From the NCBI RefSeq assembly GCF_009914765.1, contig NZ_WYDS01000008.1, forward strand, positions 10,955 to 74,954: 64,000 bases of DNA. The letters are read 5' to 3'. The translations under genes and the position numbers were made by a program. Under the pieces are notes generated by a model, which was given only the letters and a program-made list of their open reading frames with translations, was not told the origin of the DNA and made no database searches. Every line of letters begins with the position of its first letter. The stretch's first letter is position 1. Shown here piece after piece: positions 1-9,785 of the stretch. This DNA is from Halodesulfovibrio sp. MK-HDV. Its GTDB lineage: Bacteria; Desulfobacterota; Desulfovibrionia; Desulfovibrionales; Desulfovibrionaceae.

Positions 1-273
1 CTTGGCGGCATTTCAAACGGTATGCCTATTATTGCCCGTGCCGCAATTAAGCCGATTCCATCCATTGCAAAAGAACAGCATACAGTCACACGCAGTGGTG
101 ATCCTTGCACTATGCAGATAAAAGGGCGTCACGATATCTGCGCTATTCCGCGTGTTGTGCCTGTTTTAAAATCTATGGTCGCGCTTGTGCTTGCAGATTT
201 ACTGCTACAGCAAAGTAAGCAATTTTTTTCGCCTGTTTCGGGCGTTGTAGAACCTAGAGGGTTTGACGAATAA
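1..273 (+). CDS. aroC: Chorismate synthase, C-terminal end (partial)
   Basis: Only the last 90 codons are in the window; the frame is open from base 1. The segment GGISNGMPIIARAAIKPIPS, followed by KGRHDICAIPRVVPV and VALVLADLLL, is the conserved C-terminal block of chorismate synthase, the enzyme that turns 5-enolpyruvylshikimate 3-phosphate into chorismate using reduced FMN. The stop lies 15 bases before the recD2 start, so the two genes are probably cotranscribed. The start of the gene lies upstream of the window. Confidence 0.93.
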   Translation, partial: LGGISNGMPIIARAAIKPIPSIAKEQHTVTRSGDPCTMQIKGRHDICAIPRVVPVLKSMVALVLADLLLQQSKQFFSPVSGVVEPRGFDE

Positions 274-288
274 TATAACTGCCAGTAC

Positions 289-2499
289 ATGAGCTACATG
301 CAACCTACCTTACCAATCGATAATAATCCCCAGAGTGCCGCAAACCTTGATGGCATTCTGGAACGTATAGTCTTTCATAATGAAGAGAATGGCTATTCTG
401 TGCTCAGGTTTAAAACCGCAGCAGGGGATAACTACACTGTTGTGGGAAATATTGCAGATCCACAAGTCGGGAGTTCATTAAAACTTACCGGCGAATGGGT
501 GGATAACGCAAAATTTGGACGGCAGTTTAAAATGCTTACGTATGAAACCAGTCTTCCGGCTGGTCTTGTAGGCATCCGCCATTATCTTGCATCAGGTCTT
601 ATCAAGGGCGTTGGCCCTAAGACTGCTGAACGCATTGTTGAAGCCTTCGGCGATGAAACCTTCGCAATTTTGGATAATGAACCCGAAAGGCTTTCAGCGG
701 TAAAAGGTATTGGTAAGCGTACAGCGATAGGTATTCAAGAAGCATGGTCAGAGCACCGTGGCATCCGCGATCTCATTATGTTTCTGCAACCGCACGGGGT
801 TTCCACAGCGTATGCAGTACGTATCTATAAGTTCTACGGAAAACACGCGCTGAGTGTTGTTCAAGAAAACCCATACCGTCTTGCTATGGATATTAGCGGG
901 ATCGGGTTTGTAACAGCCGACATCATTGCTCAGAAAATCGGGTTTGAGGTGGATTCTCCTTTGCGTGCAGAGGCGGGCACCTTGTACATGCTCACTAAAA
1001 CATCAGACGAAGGGCATGTATATTTTCCGTTTGATGCACTGGTGACTAAGACATCCGATAATTTGAATATTCGAGCTGATCTTGTTGAAAATGCCATCGA
1101 AATTCTTGAACGTGAAGATCGGGTTGTAATCGAAGAACTTTCCAACGGACAGGTTGCTGTCTACCGTTCGCGATTTCATGCATATGAATCCGGTATTTCA
1201 ACATACATAAAAAAGATTCTTGGTTCGCCGAAGACTGTGCTTATCAAAAATCCGAATGAAATTGTTGAAGAGGTTGTAGCAAACCTTGGAATCAATTTGG
1301 CTGAAGAACAACTCGAAGCGGTGCATACTGCTGTCCGTAGTAAAATGATGGTGCTCACAGGTGGGCCGGGTACTGGTAAAACAACAATTACCAAGGCCAT
1401 TGTACAATCGTACAAGAAGCTCAAAGCAAAAATTTTGCTGTGTGCTCCAACGGGACGTGCGGCTAAGCGCATGTTTGAGACCATCGGGGTGGAAGCAAAA
1501 ACTATTCACCGCCTGCTGGAATATTCTCCACGCGAAGATGGCTTTCAACGTAACGAAAACAACCCGCTTGCGTGCAGTCTTATTGTTATCGATGAATCTT
1601 CCATGATGGACACCATGTTGATGTTCCATCTGCTCAAGGCTATTCCGCTTGGCGCAACCGTAATATTTGTCGGTGATGTACATCAGCTGCCATCTGTTGG
1701 CCCTGGTAACGTTCTTAAGGACGTTATCTTATCCGGCGTTGTGGATGTGGTTGAACTGCATGAAGTTTTCCGTCAGGCGCAGGAATCAGATATTATTACC
1801 AACGCACATAAAATTAACGCTGGTGAAGTACCATTTCTGGAATCTTCCAAAGAGCGGTTGTCTGACTTCTATTTCATTCGACAGGATGATCCGGAACGTT
1901 GCGCAGCAATGATTGTGGATTTAGTAAAGAATCATATTCCGCGTCGTTTCGGTTTTGATGCAATTGATCAAATTCAGGTACTGACACCAATGCACAAAGG
2001 TTCAGCTGGCTCCGGCAACCTGAACCATCTGTTGCAGGAAGCATTGAACCCGCAGCCATTGTGTCTGAAACGCGGCGATCGTGAATACCGTCTTGATGAC
2101 AAAGTTATGCAACTGCGTAACAACTACGATAAAGACGTGTTCAACGGCGACATCGGGCGTATCTGCGTGGTGAATACAGAGGACAAAAAGCTTACAGTTC
2201 GATTTGATGATGAAAAGAACGTCATCTACGATTTTAACGAATTGGATGAACTGGTTCCGGCATACGCAATCTCAATTCATAAATCGCAGGGCTCTGAATA
2301 TCAGGCTGTGGTTATTCCTGTGCTTACCCAGCACTATGTATTGCTACAGCGTAACCTGATTTATACTGGCGTAACTCGCGGTAAAAAACTTGTTATTCTT
2401 GTAGGTGCTTCAAAGGCGCTTACTATAGCAATTAAGAATAACAAAATGCAAAAGCGTTTTACGTATCTTGCCATGCGGTTGAGTGAGTTTTTGCAGTAG
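289..2499 (+). CDS. recD2: RecD2-type ATP-dependent 5'-3' DNA helicase
   Basis: A 736-residue superfamily 1B helicase of the RecD2/TraA type, which works without RecBC and is linked to DNA repair. The N-terminal OB-like region is followed by helix-hairpin-helix repeats (GLIKGVGPKTAERI near residue 105, AVKGIGKRTAIGI near 140). The Walker A motif GGPGTGKTT is near residue 360, Walker B VIDESSMMD near 433, GDVHQLPSVGPG near 464, and the C-terminal helicase motif AISIHKSQGSEY near 660. Length is normal for the family. There is no strong ribosome site at the ATG; the next in-frame ATG is three codons further in. Its stop is followed about 80 bases later by a terminator. Confidence 0.95.
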   Translation: MSYMQPTLPIDNNPQSAANLDGILERIVFHNEENGYSVLRFKTAAGDNYTVVGNIADPQVGSSLKLTGEWVDNAKFGRQFKMLTYETSLPAGLVGIRHYLASGLIKGVGPKTAERIVEAFGDETFAILDNEPERLSAVKGIGKRTAIGIQEAWSEHRGIRDLIMFLQPHGVSTAYAVRIYKFYGKHALSVVQENPYRLAMDISGIGFVTADIIAQKIGFEVDSPLRAEAGTLYMLTKTSDEGHVYFPFDALVTKTSDNLNIRADLVENAIEILEREDRVVIEELSNGQVAVYRSRFHAYESGISTYIKKILGSPKTVLIKNPNEIVEEVVANLGINLAEEQLEAVHTAVRSKMMVLTGGPGTGKTTITKAIVQSYKKLKAKILLCAPTGRAAKRMFETIGVEAKTIHRLLEYSPREDGFQRNENNPLACSLIVIDESSMMDTMLMFHLLKAIPLGATVIFVGDVHQLPSVGPGNVLKDVILSGVVDVVELHEVFRQAQESDIITNAHKINAGEVPFLESSKERLSDFYFIRQDDPERCAAMIVDLVKNHIPRRFGFDAIDQIQVLTPMHKGSAGSGNLNHLLQEALNPQPLCLKRGDREYRLDDKVMQLRNNYDKDVFNGDIGRICVVNTEDKKLTVRFDDEKNVIYDFNELDELVPAYAISIHKSQGSEYQAVVIPVLTQHYVLLQRNLIYTGVTRGKKLVILVGASKALTIAIKNNKMQKRFTYLAMRLSEFLQ

Positions 2500-2576
2500 C
2501 TTCTTATTGGGACTGTGTTGACTTTGTTTCACTAGTCCAAATCGCTGCCACCGGTGGGCGCAACCTAGAGAATATC

Positions 2577-2616
2577 AATCTCTCTGATTATCAAAATAGT
2601 CAGAGAGATTTTTTTA
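2577..2616 (+). terminator. Rho-independent terminator after recD2
   Basis: The arms AATCTCTCTGA (2577-2587) and TCAGAGAGATT (2600-2610) pair perfectly around a 12-base loop, and a run of T follows. It separates aroC-recD2 from the kinase gene. Confidence 0.85.
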
Positions 2617-2745
2617 TAATGAAATTTGAGATCTTTACAGCGCGCTAAACTGACGGCTATGGTACGAAAAATTAGCATAGAAAAGATGAACAGTGCGGGG
2701 ATGTCTGTCGTCTGGTGGGGCACCGAAAAACAGCGGGAGTATAGC

Positions 2746-4278
2746 GTGACTGTTTCAACCAATGTGCTGACAATGGAAGATGATCCTGTAGTGCGTGAAA
2801 CCATTGCGGCATATCTTGCGGATGAAGGATATACGGTAACACAGGCTGAAAGCGGACTACAGGGACTTTCTCTGGTTCGAGAAAAAAAGATTGATGCAGT
2901 TTTACTTGATTGGCGTCTTCCGGACATCTCAGGTGGAGAAGTGCTTTCAAAACTTGGTAGTGTAAACCCTACACTACCGATTATTGTTGTATCCGGAACT
3001 GATGAAGTCGGTGAAGTTATTGAAGCGTTAAAGCGTGGTGCATGGGATTACCTGCGTAAGCCGCTTAAAAATATGGATATACTTATAGATGCGATTGAAC
3101 GTAATCTCACCAGAGCACAGCTTTTACGGGAAGCTGCTTTGGAAGGAGAGCATCTAAAAGAGCTTGTACACAGCCGCACAGAAGAGCTGGAGCGAGCAAA
3201 CGCTTTGTTGAGGCGCGAAGCAAAAGAGCGGCAGGAATATGCCGCTGCTTTAACAGAGAGTGAAGCTCGTTTCAGGCAGCTTGTGGAGACAGTACGTGAG
3301 GCATTCTTTGTACGTAATGCGAAGACCAAAGAACTTACATACGTTAGTCCGGCGGCAACAGAAATGTTTGGCTTTACCCCTGATCAGTTTGCTTTGAATG
3401 CCCGTTTGGTGCTGGAGTTGCTTCATCCTGATGATCGTGAAGAAGCGACAGAGAACATTTTACAAGTATTCGAAGGGCAGTCGCCTGGAAATTTTGAATA
3501 TCGTTTTTTGGTGGGTGAAGAGCAAAAATTAAAGTGGATTGGTTTTCGTATCTTCCCCGTAAGGGATTTTAAAGGTGAAATTTACAGACATGTAGGTGTA
3601 GCCGAAGATATTACGGAACGAAGGCGTGCACATGACGCGTTATGTGCCTCACTAAGAGAGAAGGAAATTTTATTCAAAGAAGTGCATCATCGGGTTAAGA
3701 ATAATCTACAACTTGTTTCCAGCCTGCTGAGTCTTCAGGCGCAGCGTATTTCTACTATAGAAGACCGTGAGCGTTTTCTTGATTCACAACGGCGTATTCA
3801 ATCCATGACCTTGGTGCATGAGGAGCTTTATCGTACAGATGATCTTTCCTGTATTGATTTTAGCTATTATGTAGAACAGTTGGCACGACGTATTGAACAG
3901 GCTTTTTCTGCAGTTGTTCCGGTGGAATTGGTTGTGGATTTAGAACGAATTCATTTGTCAGTTGATACCGCAGTGCCGTGTGGTCTGATTCTCAATGAAC
4001 TTATTTCCAACGTGTACAAACATGCGTTCATCGGTAGATCACACGGAAGGCTGTATTTATCAGCTGGGCTGCGTGACAGCTCAATTGTTCTTAAGGTTGT
4101 TGATGATGGCGTTGGGTTTCCTTCTCAATTTGATATAGAGGAATCCAACTCATTAGGGATGCAGGTTGTTCATGCTCTTGTTGAGCAATTATCTGCTGAC
4201 CTTGTTATTACAACCGACAGAGGGACAGAGTTTGAACTTACATTTTCAGATTCAAGTCTATGTATGTTGCCATCATAG
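2746..4278 (+). CDS. Response regulator-PAS-histidine kinase (HisKA_2 type)
   Basis: A 510-residue cytoplasmic signalling protein. It begins with a receiver domain (acidic pair near residue 12, phosphoacceptor in AVLLDWRLPD near 57, lysine in the RKPL motif near 105), continues through a coiled coil (about 130-190) and a PAS domain (about 190-310), and ends in a HisKA_2 kinase core with the phospho-histidine in EVHHRVKNNLQLVSS, then a HATPase with N box ILNELISNVYKHA. I place the start at GTG 2746, which has GGGAG six bases upstream; a longer reading from TTG 2626 is open but adds nothing conserved. No transmembrane segment is visible, and the input and output partners are unknown. Confidence 0.88.
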   Translation: MTVSTNVLTMEDDPVVRETIAAYLADEGYTVTQAESGLQGLSLVREKKIDAVLLDWRLPDISGGEVLSKLGSVNPTLPIIVVSGTDEVGEVIEALKRGAWDYLRKPLKNMDILIDAIERNLTRAQLLREAALEGEHLKELVHSRTEELERANALLRREAKERQEYAAALTESEARFRQLVETVREAFFVRNAKTKELTYVSPAATEMFGFTPDQFALNARLVLELLHPDDREEATENILQVFEGQSPGNFEYRFLVGEEQKLKWIGFRIFPVRDFKGEIYRHVGVAEDITERRRAHDALCASLREKEILFKEVHHRVKNNLQLVSSLLSLQAQRISTIEDRERFLDSQRRIQSMTLVHEELYRTDDLSCIDFSYYVEQLARRIEQAFSAVVPVELVVDLERIHLSVDTAVPCGLILNELISNVYKHAFIGRSHGRLYLSAGLRDSSIVLKVVDDGVGFPSQFDIEESNSLGMQVVHALVEQLSADLVITTDRGTEFELTFSDSSLCMLPS

Positions 4279-4290
4279 CAATAGAAATTT

Positions 4291-5487
4291 CTAGATAGTA
4301 AGGTCTTGAAGTGTGTCGAGAAGGAGTGTGTCTTTAGCTAGATGCACTCCTTTGTTGCATTCTGCCTCTGTGAATCTATGTACGGATGTCTGTAGCGGGA
4401 GCTCAGGGTGGTAGGTAATGAATGGAACAGCTCCATGAGCATGGGCTTTTGTGGCGGCAGGTGTGAGATGATCAGTTGTGACCGTAATGCACGCATCCGG
4501 CATTTCCTGCAGGAGAATCGGCAACAGCTCTCGATCAATTCGCTCTATGGCATTTTTCTTACCGGTGGCATCGCCAAGGTGCCCGCAATGATCTGGTGCT
4601 TCAACATGGATAAACGCGATGTTGTTGTCTGGCTCTTGAAGGAAGGTAAGTGCAGCCTGTGCTTTTGCTTTAAGGTCTGTGTCTGGAAGTCCGGTGAAAG
4701 AAGGGTGCGATATAACTTCCATTTCAGCCATATATCCAAGACCGTGGAGGAGGGGAATGCCGGAAACGACGCAACCGTTTGTTTGGTACAGGGTAGCAAA
4801 GTCGGGCAAAGAGTATGGGCTACCTTGTCCCCAAAGCCATAAGGCATTCGTTTTAGTGGAGTGTTCTGCAAGAAGTGCTGAAGCTTTTTTGATAATAATC
4901 TGCAACGGAACCGGATAGCAACAGAGCTTTGTTTCCAGCGGGATACCTTGCAACATATGAGGGCCGGAGGTTGCAAATGCAGGAAGTCCTTGTTCACCAT
5001 TGTTATGGTTGTGCTCTTCAAGAAGTAGACGACCGTTTTTTTGAATCAACAAATGACGGTACGTTTTGTTTGAGACAAAGGTAAAGGATGTGTCGCTGCA
5101 TTCCGCATTCAATGCCTGTATCAGAGCTTCTCCTTCCTCTTGTGTGATGGAAGAAGCACAAGGTGCAGTAATGGTTTCGTGCTCTGTACGGCAGAAGGTA
5201 ACGCGCCAGATGAGGTCATCTGTAGAAACAGAGAGGCCAAGGGCTGCGGCTTCAATGGGGGCACGTCCGTTATGGTACAGGGTAGGAGAATATCCGAACA
5301 GGGACATATTGCCCACGTCGGAATCTGGGCTGTATCCCTCAGGAATAGTATAGCAAAGACCCGCCACACTGTGGCGGGTCATAGAATCTAAAACAGGAGT
5401 CTCTGCTAGTTCCAAAGGCGTACCTTCGGGACACAAAGACGGGTCGTCTGCTGCGCCGTCAGCTATGCAGACTATGAATTTTTGCAT
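4291..5487 (-). CDS. ApgM-family protein, proposed homoserine kinase
   Basis: A 398-residue member of the alkaline-phosphatase superfamily, closest to archaeal-type cofactor-independent phosphoglycerate mutase: CIADGAADDP at the N-terminus, the catalytic serine region SDVGNMSLFGY near residue 57, and metal-ligand blocks EAPDHCGH and TTDHLTP in the C-terminal half. Its ATG overlaps the hom stop (TAATG), so the two are translationally coupled. A subgroup of this family that sits beside threonine-pathway genes in genomes lacking ThrB is described as a proposed homoserine kinase; the placement here fits that role. Mutase activity in glycolysis remains possible. It converges with the kinase gene, 12 bases apart. 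Confidence 0.85.
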   Translation of the reverse strand: MQKFIVCIADGAADDPSLCPEGTPLELAETPVLDSMTRHSVAGLCYTIPEGYSPDSDVGNMSLFGYSPTLYHNGRAPIEAAALGLSVSTDDLIWRVTFCRTEHETITAPCASSITQEEGEALIQALNAECSDTSFTFVSNKTYRHLLIQKNGRLLLEEHNHNNGEQGLPAFATSGPHMLQGIPLETKLCCYPVPLQIIIKKASALLAEHSTKTNALWLWGQGSPYSLPDFATLYQTNGCVVSGIPLLHGLGYMAEMEVISHPSFTGLPDTDLKAKAQAALTFLQEPDNNIAFIHVEAPDHCGHLGDATGKKNAIERIDRELLPILLQEMPDACITVTTDHLTPAATKAHAHGAVPFITYHPELPLQTSVHRFTEAECNKGVHLAKDTLLLDTLQDLTI

Positions 5488-6776
5488 TACAGAATCCGGT
5501 AGAATACAGGCTCTTCGAGAACAAGCCCTTTTTCTTTCATTCCTTCCACTGCCTTGTGAACAGCTTCTGCGCGTGCTTCGTGTGTAAGGAATACAACAGA
5601 AGCAGTGGTTTCAGTACCGTCTTTCTGAATAGCCTGAGCTATAGAAATTTCCTGTTCAGCAAGGGTACCTGCCAGATCACGCAATACGCCCGGTACATCC
5701 TGTACCATTACGCGGAAGTAGTACTGTGAAGTAGCGTCTTCCGGAGCAAGGATATCTGCAAGTGGCGGAACCTGTTTCACGTAGCCGGTGTTGTTAGGAT
5801 TTGCATCACGGGCAATGGTGAGGATGTCACCAATAACTGCACTCGCGGTTGCAAGATCCCCAGCACCCTGACCATGCATGAATATAGGACCACACGCGTT
5901 GCCTTCAAGACGGACTGCGTTGTACGCGCCGCCAACACGGGCAATAAGCAGGGTGTGATGCACCAGCATAGGGAACACACCAGCTTCGATTTTGCCATCT
6001 ACGTTGCGAACTTGACCCAGCAGTTTCACACGGTAGCCGAATTCACGGGCAAATTCGATATCCTGAGGGTGAATATTGGAAACACCCACAACAGGCAGCT
6101 TGGTAAACGGATATTCAACACCGAAGGCAAGACGGGTGAGCAGACACAATTTGTGTGCAGCATCAAACCCTTCAATGTCCAGAGTCGGGTCTGCTTCTGC
6201 AAAACCAAGTTCCTGAGCCGCTTTAAGGGCGGTGTCGAAATCGAGCTTTTTAGTGGTCATCTCGGACAGGATATAGTTCGCTGTACCGTTAAGAATGCCC
6301 ACAAGGCTCTGTACCTGATTACCGGCAAGGTTTTGCTTCAAGCTATCCAGAATAGGGATAGCACCGCATACACTTGCTTCGTATGTAAGATGTACGTTGT
6401 GTTCTTCTGCAAGTGCAAAGAGGTCATGACCGTCTTCTGCAAGCAGTGCTTTGTTAGCAGTAACAATATGCTTACCTGCTTTAATAGCAGCGGTGATAAG
6501 CATTTTTGCAGCGGTAAGGCCGCCGATCAGCTCAACAAGAACATCAACTTCCGGATCGTTAACAAGGATGTCCGGATTGTCCGTAAGAACTGTCCCTTCT
6601 GGAAGGTCAGCAGCACGTGGCTTGGATAAGTCGCGTACGAGAACAGATTTTACAACAATCTCTCTACCGGTACGTGCAACAATAGAATCACGGTTTTCTT
6701 TAATAACTTTTAGAAGACCACTGCCAACAGTACCGAAACCGGCAATGGCTAAAACGAGGGGTTTATTCCTTGGCAC
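5487..6776 (-). CDS. hom: Homoserine dehydrogenase
   Basis: A 429-residue NAD(P)-dependent enzyme that reduces aspartate semialdehyde to homoserine, on the path to threonine and methionine. The nucleotide-binding loop GFGTVGSG is at residues 13-20, the catalytic domain follows ([11 protein letters not shown] near 165, [14 protein letters not shown] near 198), and a C-terminal ACT domain (about 352-429) suggests feedback control by threonine. It starts at GTG with AAGGA upstream, 14 bases inside the aminotransferase gene, and its stop overlaps the start of the ApgM-like gene. All three form one operon. Confidence 0.95.
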   Translation of the reverse strand: MPRNKPLVLAIAGFGTVGSGLLKVIKENRDSIVARTGREIVVKSVLVRDLSKPRAADLPEGTVLTDNPDILVNDPEVDVLVELIGGLTAAKMLITAAIKAGKHIVTANKALLAEDGHDLFALAEEHNVHLTYEASVCGAIPILDSLKQNLAGNQVQSLVGILNGTANYILSEMTTKKLDFDTALKAAQELGFAEADPTLDIEGFDAAHKLCLLTRLAFGVEYPFTKLPVVGVSNIHPQDIEFAREFGYRVKLLGQVRNVDGKIEAGVFPMLVHHTLLIARVGGAYNAVRLEGNACGPIFMHGQGAGDLATASAVIGDILTIARDANPNNTGYVKQVPPLADILAPEDATSQYYFRVMVQDVPGVLRDLAGTLAEQEISIAQAIQKDGTETTASVVFLTHEARAEAVHKAVEGMKEKGLVLEEPVFYRIL

Positions 6777-7959
6777 AAATACATCCTTCTTTCTGGAAAA
6801 ACTTTTTTATTCCACGACACGCCTGATTAATGCGGTGCTCATTTTCAATAAGTGAGAAGCGAACATAATCGTCTCCGAAGTGACCAAAACCAAGCCCCGG
6901 TGAAACTGCAACTTTAGCTTCAAGCAGCAGGGTTTTTGCAAATTCTACTGAACCCAATTTCTTGAATGGTTCAGGAATCTCTGCCCATACAAACATGGTA
7001 GCCTTTGGTGAAGGAACATCCCATCCTGCACGCCCAAGGCCATCGATTAATGCATCGCGGCGTTTTTGGTATACTTCGACTATTTCATGCACGCAATCAT
7101 CAGGACCGTTTAATGCAACCGTCGCAGCAATTTGAATTGGTTGGAAGATACCGTAATCAAGATAAGACTTGATTCTGGTAAGTGCGTGAACCAGTTTTTT
7201 GTTGCCAGCACAAAAGCCGACTCTCCAACCAGCCATAGAATAGCTTTTTGACATTGAGTAGAATTCTACTCCTACGTCCTTAGCACCTTCTGCCTGAAGG
7301 AAGCTTGGAGGAACGTAACCGTCAAAAGTAAGATCTGCGTACGCCATGTCATGAATGACATACACATTATACTTTTTAGCCCAGTCTACGACTTTTTGAA
7401 AAAATTCAGGGGTAGCCAGCTCAGTTGTCGGATTGTGCGGATAACTGAGCATAAGCACTTTAGGCTGCGGCCACGTTTGTTGTGTGGCGGTTGTCAAATC
7501 CTCAAAAAAATCTCGTCCCTTACCTATTGGAATCCTACGGACATCTGCTCCCGCAATAATAGCGGCGTATGTATGGATAGGATAGGTCGGGTCCGGGGCA
7601 AAGACTACATCACCCGGTGAGAGCATAGCAAGAGCGAGATGCGCAAGGCCTTCCTTGGCTCCCATCGTTGCAATAGCTTCAGTATCCGGATCAAGATAGA
7701 CATCATATTTTCTTTGATACCAGTCACAAATAGCTTTACGCAAGTTCGGAATGCCCTTGGAAGCTGAGTAACGATGGTTAACGCCTTTGTGTGCCGCTTC
7801 TGTAAGCTTCTCCACGATGTGATCGGGTGTGGGAAGATCAGGGTTTCCCATGCCCATATCGATGACGTCGATATTCTGATGTCGCAGTTCCATTTTTAAA
7901 TCGTTAACAACTGCAAATACATAGGGTGGTAATCTGTCGATTCTTGGGAATTCATTCAT
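6763..7959 (-). CDS. alaC: PLP-dependent aminotransferase, AlaC-like
   Basis: A 398-residue class I/II fold type I aminotransferase. The PLP lysine is residue 238 in [31 protein letters not shown] and [12 protein letters not shown] are other family blocks. The sequence resembles AlaC-type glutamate-pyruvate aminotransferases. It is the first gene of the operon with hom and the apgM-like gene, overlapping hom by 14 bases, so an amino donor role near the aspartate family is plausible but unproven. The ribosome site AGAGGA precedes the ATG. The true substrate cannot be read from the sequence. Confidence 0.88.
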   Translation of the reverse strand: MNEFPRIDRLPPYVFAVVNDLKMELRHQNIDVIDMGMGNPDLPTPDHIVEKLTEAAHKGVNHRYSASKGIPNLRKAICDWYQRKYDVYLDPDTEAIATMGAKEGLAHLALAMLSPGDVVFAPDPTYPIHTYAAIIAGADVRRIPIGKGRDFFEDLTTATQQTWPQPKVLMLSYPHNPTTELATPEFFQKVVDWAKKYNVYVIHDMAYADLTFDGYVPPSFLQAEGAKDVGVEFYSMSKSYSMAGWRVGFCAGNKKLVHALTRIKSYLDYGIFQPIQIAATVALNGPDDCVHEIVEVYQKRRDALIDGLGRAGWDVPSPKATMFVWAEIPEPFKKLGSVEFAKTLLLEAKVAVSPGLGFGHFGDDYVRFSLIENEHRINQACRGIKKFFQKEGCICAKE

Positions 7960-7971
7960 AGCGCGTATATC

Positions 7972-8028
7972 CTCTAGGCGTTTTATTTTTTCCTAGAGTA
8001 CATATTGAGGCTGCGCCTGTAAAGTCAA
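7972..8028 (-). promoter_or_regulatory. Probable promoter and dyad before the alaC-hom operon
   Basis: On the minus strand TTGACT (8028-8023) and TATGTA (8004-7999) are 18 bases apart, a plausible sigma-70 promoter. Just downstream lies an inverted repeat, CTCTAGG at 7972-7978 and CCTAGAG at 7992-7998. It overlaps the likely start of transcription and its inner arm runs into the AGAGGA ribosome site, so it could be an operator or a hairpin that limits translation. Confidence 0.45.
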
Positions 8029-8129
8029 TGAGAGCGGTGCGTTTGGGAGGAATGGGTGAGACTTGTGATTTTATCATCAGAATAATGAGTATAAAATGAA
8101 TAAAGTCTCAAAAAATTTTTGAATAAAAA

Positions 8130-8179
8130 AAGAGAAAATAAAAAAGGACCGGTAGCAGCCCCGATGATGCTACCGGTCC
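8130..8179 (-). terminator. Terminator of the small conserved gene
   Basis: A 12-bp perfect stem, GGACCGGTAGCA (8146-8157) with TGCTACCGGTCC (8168-8179). The A-rich run at 8130-8145 gives the U tract on the minus strand. Confidence 0.9.
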
Positions 8180-8232
8180 AGGGAATTACCGCCAATATTC
8201 ACATCTAATGAATGAGGGGTAAGGAGGTCGAT

Positions 8233-8580
8233 TTATTCTTGATAGAGCTCTTTTTTGAGCCACTTTTTAATATCGGGTGTAGGTTCAAATAATCCTTTCA
8301 AGTCACCGAATTCGGCGAGGAAGGTATTTGCGACACGTGGTGGTAAAGGTACTTCAATAAGATCTATTGCTGCTTCGGAGTTACGACGGACTAGTCGAAC
8401 AACAGGTTGATCTCCCCAAGTGTCCACTACAAAATATGTTGAGTAATCTGATTTCGAACGTACTGGAGGGTATTCAGCGTGGTAGTCGTTATTCCCCCAC
8501 TCAAGGTACATTGTTACAGCATGTTCGGGACTCATGTTCCAATCAATTTGTAAATCACTGAATTGTGAAAGGTTGCTCAT
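8233..8580 (-). CDS. Small conserved protein of Desulfovibrio type
   Basis: A 115-residue soluble protein of unknown function beginning MSNLSQFSDLQIDWNMSPE. I chose ATG 8580 because GGAGGA lies just before it; a longer reading to 8661 is open but has no ribosome site. It is acidic, aromatic-rich, and has no signal peptide, membrane segment or cysteine pair. It resembles a small protein conserved across Desulfovibrio (I believe the DVU0772-like group, which I could not check). It stands alone with a strong terminator, which suggests a single, well-expressed transcript. Confidence 0.75.
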   Translation of the reverse strand: MSNLSQFSDLQIDWNMSPEHAVTMYLEWGNNDYHAEYPPVRSKSDYSTYFVVDTWGDQPVVRLVRRNSEAAIDLIEVPLPPRVANTFLAEFGDLKGLFEPTPDIKKWLKKELYQE

Positions 8581-8589
8581 TTTTCCTCC

Positions 8590-9444
8590 AATATTATCAA
8601 ACGCTATGTGATCCTGTCCTGAATAAAGTGGCGGGAAGAACTGCCACACTCCTCCCGCCATATTTTTGCCTGTGTAGGTAAGGAATGCTTTTTCGTTGTG
8701 TTGAGTAAATAGTAACTATTACTATCTAAGAGTCAAGCGAAAAAATGGAGTAAAATTGCTCGAATCTCACATTTTTTAATTTTAGTATGTGTTGTTAGTA
8801 GGATAGGTTTATATGTAAAATAAAAGATAAGGATTCTGAGCAGGTGGGAAGGCAAAAAATTGGATGTAAGCGCATGCATCAACCAAAGTGTAAAAAGCAG
8901 AATTGTGACGAGATGCAGCACATAAGTATAAAATAATGCACTTTTCGATTTTGCTGCGCTAAGTAGGAAATACGAATAATCCGTATAGCTGGGGCGTTTT
9001 GTATGAAATGCTTTATGCTGATTGCACCTTACGTAATAGATGTATGGTGAAATACAGATTGAGTTGCAGCATTGCTCATTTTCGCTTGCAGACCCGTTCG
9101 CCTCCGTCTCTAAATGACTGCATAGGATGTAATAAAAGTTATTTTGGAACTAACTATAATAGAGAGAAATTTCCGGTACCTAGATATCGGTTCTGGTGTG
9201 GTAGTTTTTACATGATGGAGATGCACGGATCAGTACAATCAGCATAGAGCAAACTGAATAGTCAAACAGTTTTAAATGCTTGACCTGATATTGGTTTTAT
9301 GTGCTTATAGCGTCGCTGGAGAAGTCCTCTTTCTCTATAGATGTTGCTTTGTGGGTCGAAGCGCATCGTTAGGTTGAGGCAATGAGTACGCTCCCACCGT
9401 GAGAGGTGGCCATCATGCTGATTGCTGAATCCTTTAGAGTCAAA
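8590..9444. other. Long AT-rich intergenic stretch
   Basis: About 850 bases without a gene I can support. Open frames of 60-80 codons occur on both strands but have no ribosome site or recognisable composition. A small hairpin (CCACC/GGTGG) lies near 9394-9409. No tRNA or known structured RNA was recognised. Confidence 0.6.
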
Positions 9445-9455
9445 CGGAGGTTGTC

Positions 9456-9711
9456 ATGAGACCAGTGAAATTCGCAAAGCCTGAACAGTACGCAGATCAC
9501 TTTTTTGATACTGCCGAGATTTTTAGGCGTTAAGTTCACCCAATCTGGTAATATACATACCAATGGGGGAAAGAACATTTCCAAGGGTAAAGTTGCCGCC
9601 ATTTATCGCCGTTATGGGGATGAATGTCATGTTTGCCCGAGCTGTGAATTTAAGAGTGACTCTATAGGACTTAAGCACTTTCGGATGATCGCAGAGAAGG
9701 CTTTGGGCTAG
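9456..9711 (+). pseudogene. Small Cys-containing protein gene, frameshifted
   Basis: A perfect ribosome site, GGAGG with five-base spacing, precedes ATG 9456. That frame reads MRPVKFAKPEQYADHFFDTA and stops at 9533. From about 9505 the next frame continues with protein-like sequence (GGKNISKGKVAAIYRRYGDE, then CHVCPSC) to a stop at 9711, after which a strong terminator follows. One extra base in one of two T runs (9501-9506 or 9520-9524) would explain this; the repaired product would be about 84 residues with a CxxCxxC-like cluster. I do not recognise the family. Confidence 0.5.
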
Positions 9712-9752
9712 AAATCTTTTCTACGACTATGTGACTTTGTAGCATGTTTGGT

Positions 9753-9785
9753 GCCCGTCGCTGCCCCCGCAGTGGCGGGCTTTTT
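9753..9785 (+). terminator. Terminator after the small frameshifted gene
   Basis: The arms GCCCGTCGCTGC (9753-9764) and GCAGTGGCGGGC (9769-9780) form a 12-bp stem with two G-U pairs and a CCCC loop, followed by TTTTT. Confidence 0.85.

Noticed and set aside
5874-6629. 251-codon open frame opposite hom
   Set aside because: Mirror of the hom reading frame; no ribosome site, low-complexity Cys/Phe-rich composition, and hom is unmistakable.
8733-8921. 62-codon hydrophobic frame on the minus strand
   Set aside because: Composition follows the AT richness of the gap; no ribosome site.
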